DNA of 64,000 bases. Origin: Fagopyrum homotropicum. Lineage: Eukaryota; Streptophyta; Magnoliopsida; Caryophyllales; Polygonaceae. Every line of letters starts with the position of its first letter. Position 1 is the first letter of the stretch. Location of the stretch: the NCBI GenBank assembly GCA_033239125.1, contig BSWB01000008.1, positions 154,001 to 218,000 of the forward strand. Direction: 5' to 3'. Made by a program: the position numbers and the translations under genes. The notes under the pieces are model-generated. The model was not told the DNA's origin. It did no database searches and was given only the letters and a program-made list of their open reading frames with translations. Positions 59,571-64,000 of the stretch are shown here, one piece after another.

Positions 59571-59923
59571 GGAAGCTCGAACAAATTCAAGCAATCCACC
59601 AACATTTTGGTTGGGAGATTTCAAATGGCATGCCAAAGTTCAGAAAGAGAAAAATTAAAAGAAAATTGTAGTCAGGAGGATCCGAATGGCATGTTGATAT
59701 TCAAAAAGAGAAAATTCAAGGAAAATCGTAGTCGGGAGGTTTCTTAAATCCAAACGCGGCAAAACGGAAAGCTTGTTTTTTTGAAATCTTTCCTTTAAGT
59801 TTCAAATAAAGTTGTTTCCTTACATGGGCTTTTAAAATGAAAATCATGATTTTTTTCACTTGTAAGATGCCGAAAAGTTGTTTCTCAAATATTTTAAAAT
59901 TGTGACAACTCATGTATGATGAG
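59571..59923. other. Spacer with a ~65 bp diverged duplication
   Basis: Two head-to-tail units, each with AATGGCATG, a TTCA(G/A)AAAGAGAAAA stretch, GAAAAT(T/C)GTAGTC and GGGAGG or AGGAGG, between 59610 and 59740. No gene. Confidence 0.6.
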
Positions 59924-61668
59924 TGTTCGCTCCAAACGGTGTGTGCAAGCTTTAAATTTATAACCCTAGACGTAAACTTAAAAGAAGGATGCGAACCCGC
60001 AGTGTACGGGTCAATCGTTGTAAAAAGCAAGAAATTCCAGGGGTCGATCACAGGGACTTAGTGAAACAATGTCCAATTACGGTATGCTTAAGCAATCACT
60101 AACCACAAAGCAATTAAAACAATCAAAGATGATATAGAAGTCAATAAAGAAAACATGCAATTCTAGGGATTAAAGCATCTAGTTGTGGTTCCAACTCAAG
60201 ATCTAAAGATAAGCGGACAAAGCTGAGGTTTTTGCATGAGGAAGGTGTTACTAAAGTGGAATAGATCACCGGGTAAGTCTCACTACTCACTAATCCTAAA
60301 CCGTAACTCCTATTACCGGGTAATTCTCAAGGAATTAAGATAAAGAACTATAATCTCAAACTAACACACCATCTAAGGGAATAGAATCAACCTTTACCGG
60401 GTAAGTCTCAGGCTAACTCACAAAGATGGGATGAAAGCACACTCAAACCCCAATAAAGGATAAACCTTTATTACCTACACTTATGATCGTTGGTAAACAA
60501 ACTAAGGAATTACCGGGTAAGTCTCATCCTAGGCTTGCATTGGACCAGAAAAGGTGTAATAAGAATAGGATTTGGCAAACTCTAACACTTAACTCTCAGT
60601 TTCGGATCAGATAAGTCACCTCGGTCAGAAGAATTCCACCCCGGCCGAGATGTTCATCGACTGAGCGAGATGCTTAGGGTTAAGGTTAAAGACTCGAACT
60701 TTCAGGGTCCTACTGGAATCTAAGATTATTTTATCATTGTTTTTCCCACAACCTTCAGCCAATCACCCTAGAATCACACAAAGAAATTAGTCACTCATCA
60801 TCATGAAAGCAATAATCAAATATATGGGAAGAAGGTGAATATTTGAACAAGAAGAATTTAATGAAAAGACTTCAATAACTGAATCAAATATCACAACAAA
60901 AGCGTTCCTTGGATAGAAATCCAACAAGGCAAGACAACAAGGAAGGGAATCTAAGGTGATCTTACAAAACCCTTCAAAAGCTATAATCTTCCTTCTTCAA
61001 CCTTCAAAAAGGTTCTTCAATTCTCCGAACTGGAGTATGGTTGTTGCGGTGCAAGCGGGGTTGATAGCGGTGTATGCAGGATGTCGGATTTGTGGGAAAT
61101 CCGACCCTTTTTATAGGGAAATAACTCTCCAAAGATAAGATATCTTAGAAAGATCTCTTCCCATAAAAATAGGTAAAATATAAGATCTATAATATCTTCT
61201 TCCTTCCAGGAGCCAAGCCCAAAAATATAAGATCACTTTCCAAAGATAAAAGATCTCAGCCAAGAATAAAATATTCTCGCCGTGTCCTAGGTATTCGCCT
61301 CGGTCGAGTCGACTTCCCTGGATCACCTCGGTCGAGGTGAACCTGTGGTCAACCGAGGTGAGTCACAACTGAATGTGAAATCTCTCAAATCTGGTCCAAA
61401 GTGAATCTCTAATCCATGGTTATGCTTCCTGGATGGTTCCTTATGTTCCTGAATGTAGCTCCAATGACTCCATAGCTCCTTTTGCTCCTTTTTGATGTAA
61501 AACGTGCCATTTTTCCTAAGATTACAACAAAACTAGATGTAGACCTCGATTCCCGCAAAGGTAGATGAAATGGTAATATAATCACATATTACACATACAA
61601 ACATGCAGATTATGAAAGATAAAACGTCCAAACAAACCCCAAAATATAGACTATAATTCATGCTATCA
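59924..61668 (-). repeat. 3' LTR of the minus-strand Athila-like element
   Basis: Minus strand TGATAGCATGAATTATAG to GGAGCGAACA, 1745 bp. Four TTACCGGGTAAGTCTC boxes (60267-60526 on the plus strand) and two dyad clusters with CACCTCGGTCGAGGTG-type words (60620-60670 and 61285-61360). Confidence 0.75.
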
Positions 61669-61688
61669 AAATACCCCATACTTAGCCC
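61669..61688 (-). promoter_or_regulatory. Polypurine tract of the minus-strand element
   Basis: Minus strand GGCTAAGTATGGGGTATTT just before the LTR, as in the intact element. Confidence 0.7.
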
Positions 61689-61689
61689 T

Positions 61690-63125
61690 TGCTTGTCCCC
61701 AAGCAAGTTCCGCATATAAAAGACAAGATAGAATGGATTATAAGTCAATAAAATCAATGAAAAGCTTTCCAAAACATTTTTATGGTGTGCAACAATCATA
61801 GATCACTCTAAGAGAATACTTCATGGAATTTAAAATCAATGTATGATTAAAACATTTTATAAATATAGAAAAGTTGTTCATCTTTGCATAAAATCATAGA
61901 ATGCATAATAAGTCATAATTATCGAAATTAATCATGTATAATCCAGTTTAAACCACTAAGTCAATCAACAAGCTCAAGGTCTCAAGGGCTTCCCAAAAGA
62001 AAGGTCAAAAAATGTGTAGGGTAGGGATGTATGTAAGGTAATGTGGTGCTAGAATCCGGGAAAAGGATGAACTTCACTTTCACTTTGACTTGCAACATCT
62101 TCCACCAATAAGCTTTGCTTATTTCACACTTTTTTCTTTTTTACTTTACTTTTTGGGATGCATGGACAGAGGTTCACAATAACCGAAGCCTAGGAAATCA
62201 GCAATCATCAATTTCTTGAGATGCATCAAATCCTTGATGCACATACCATGACCCGTTAGGAATATCGCTCAATCCGACTTTGGCAAGACACAAACACCCG
62301 GCTATGTGAATGGTGCCGAGTTACTCATCTTCATGATTGACTTCCCCAAACCTATTATTACTTTCTAACACTTTCACTTCCAGCTGACTTCTCAACTTTG
62401 ACTTCACTTGCTTTCACCACTTTGCTTGCTTCCAAATTCTCGGATAGGTAAAGGGAGGCAAAATGTATATGAGGGGCTAAGCATGATCAAGAAGAAGAAG
62501 AGAGAAGAATGAATTGCCTTGGTCTTTCCAGGAAGAAAGTGAGAGAACTCATAATGGGGTTTCAACCTTCAAATTCAACATAATTTAGACAAAAACAAAG
62601 TATTAAACATGCCAATAATTTCAAACAAAGCATTTAGCAACTTAAACACATTATAAAACCTTTCAAACACATAAAGAATTCAAAACCAGTCAGTAAGCAA
62701 GATCTTCACTGAGATCATATCCAGATAAGTAACACAAAAATCGTTTTCGAAAACTCTCAGTTAACCCACCTCGGTCGAGGTGTTCTTAGGTCAACCGAGG
62801 TAAAACACCTCGTTTGGCCAGAACTGCCCCGGTCGAGGTCCAAAAAATTTTTTTTAAAACCAGCTTTCTTTCAGTTTCGACGTTTTTCTCAATCAAATAA
62901 CCTGTAAGTATGCATGCAATCTCAGATAAACATATAGAAGCAACTGAAGCGTAAATATAAATATCTGATCGAGTAGAGTCATACATAAGTGTCAAATACA
63001 TCACATAAACACCCCATACTTGGGACACACTGTCCCAGTGGGTCAAAATAAGTCTAAAGGATAAAAATACTCACCGGATAATAAGCTGAACTGCATAAAA
63101 ATAAGAAAAAAAAATCCTGCAGCTC
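61690..63125 (-). other. 3' untranslated region of the minus-strand element
   Basis: No coding frame. Carries CACCTCGGTCGAGGTG dyads at about 62766-62840 and a block near 62170-62215 shared, inverted, with 57210-57250 of the intact element. Confidence 0.5.
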
Positions 63126-64000
63126 TCAATAATCCTGATCCTGTGGTGGCGGTGGTGGTGGCACATACGGATACTGGGATGGGTCAAATGGATAACCCAT
63201 AGTCTGCTGGAACTGTATCTCCATCATCCTGCGCTGATAGTGTTGTCCCTCTAGCATCTGATGAGTCCAGCTGTCAATCTGTCGGTGCTGGGCAGCAAAC
63301 CTCTCATGCATGTCCACAGTGAGGGCAGCATAAGAGTCTATCATCTGATCCGTCAGATCATCGATCCGACGATGAGCCTCTGGATCTCTATGACGGTGTG
63401 TCCTACGCCTAGCAGGTCTAGCAGGTGATGCAGCAAGTGCAGGCTCAGTATCCTCATCATCCAGATCTATTACTGGTGCGCTCGTCCCTGCATTATCCGT
63501 CCTTGTATCCATCGGGACTCCACCCTCTCTGTCATCAGCCGTCTCCTCATCATCTACCTCCTCCTCAGCTGGGGCAGCTGCTGCCTCTCTGTAATCCTCC
63601 ATCAGTGGAGCCCAAGCGGTCTGCCAATAATGAGGGTCATAAATAGTAAACTAGGCAGACCACCTGATCCCCTGTGGCGCAGTCAGCTCCCACGGCATAG
63701 CCACGTACGGTGTAGTCAGCCCTCGGGGAACCAGAATCCGCCGAGTGATCATCTCCTGCAGCCCAAGCGGCTTGGCAGCCGCCACCATCGTGCAAACACT
63801 AAGATCCATGTCCTGATAGCTAGCTATATGGGTGACAAGCCCTCCGCAGTAGATGTCTCCCTTCGCTTTGGCCTTGATCTTGTGCAGATCCTCTGCCAAC
63901 ATCAAGCCAAAGTCCGGGATACCCCCAGTAACCATGCAGTAAAAACTGAAAAGCTCTCCCTGTCGGATCTTTTGGGGCGTCTCAGTACGCGCCAGAAGTG
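63126..64000 (-). pseudogene. Athila-type accessory ORF with one in-frame stop
   Basis: One minus-strand frame runs from beyond the window edge (TPQKIRQGELFSFYC) through DFGLMLAEDLHKIKAKAKGD and IYCGGLVTHIASYQDMDLSV to a TAG at 63651-63653, and continues in the same frame to 63126. The first part resembles the Athila ORF/putative plant transposon protein family (Leu-rich, with a G(D/N)IYCGGLVT turn). The second part is acidic (EEEVDDEETADD), then basic (RPARRRTHRHRD), then helical, ending in YVPPPPPPQDQDY. It sits between pol and 3' LTR, where Athila elements often carry an extra gene of unknown role. The single TAG is either an inactivating change or read through. Function not known. Confidence 0.5.

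Larger units (their letters stand above)
59924..64000 (-). mobile_element. Athila-like element, 3' part, cut by window edge
   Basis: On the minus strand: an open frame from beyond 64000 to 63126, an untranslated stretch to about 61690, purine tract, then 3' LTR 61668-59924. The LTR shares boxes with the 48 kb element but is clearly a different family. Its 5' half, gag-pol and target duplication are not in the window. Confidence 0.75.

Overview
This window is eukaryotic nuclear DNA from a plant, most likely a eudicot. It holds intron-bearing genes with GT-AG splice sites (a Raf-like protein kinase and a deoxyhypusine synthase), a CASP-like gene fragment, Stowaway-like inverted-repeat elements, and LTR retrotransposons with plant-type primer-binding sites. 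Genes make up a small part; most of the 64 kb is nested retrotransposon sequence. No organelle, bacterial or CRISPR sequence was seen.

Layout. 1-2.2 kb: 3'-truncated deoxyhypusine synthase gene on the minus strand, possibly decayed. 2.8-9.6 kb: a retroelement graveyard, with a minus-strand Ty3/gypsy relic (family III), a solo LTR sitting inside a decayed gag gene, and a plus-strand LTR with a decayed primer-binding site. 9.6-13.8 kb: mostly unassigned AT-rich DNA with a gag scrap and a long (TA)n tract. 13.9-18.5 kb: the best host gene, a three-coding-exon HT1/Raf-like Ser/Thr kinase of 541 residues. 18.5-24.6 kb: tandem repeats, a Stowaway-like MITE carrying a second inverted-repeat element, and an inverted-repeat-flanked segment holding exons of a CASP-like membrane protein gene. 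25-42.8 kb: a family III gypsy array (LTR A - gag/pro - pol tail - LTR B - pol tail - LTR C) into which a Ty1/copia element (29726-39645, target duplication TATCT) inserted; a 2.8 kb solo LTR (35227-38053, duplication GCAAG) later inserted into the copia element. 42.9-46.0 kb: a second solo LTR of the same family in the opposite orientation (duplication ATAGT). 46.0-47.1 kb: decayed Athila-like LTR edge, primer-binding site and gag. 48373-59570: a structurally complete, very young Athila/Tat-type Ty3/gypsy element with a 1916-residue open gag-pol frame (duplication GGAAG). 59.9-64 kb: the 3' part of a second Athila-like element on the minus strand, running off the window.

The genes do not form a pathway; the host genes are isolated between transposons. 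The most unusual signals are in the retroelements. (1) Several families carry clusters of a short dyad motif with a CGG(C/T)CG-like core, each family with its own flanks, at matching places in the LTR and in internal sequence, including the protease-RT linker. (2) Four different Athila-like LTRs carry an array of three or four copies of a GAGACTTACCCGGTAA box. (3) The 3 kb solo LTR family has 35 bp hairpins whose 12 bp arms are invariant while the loops vary. (4) A CASP-like gene fragment that keeps its intron lies inside an inverted-repeat-bounded segment. All identities come from reading translations and motifs by eye, without database searches.
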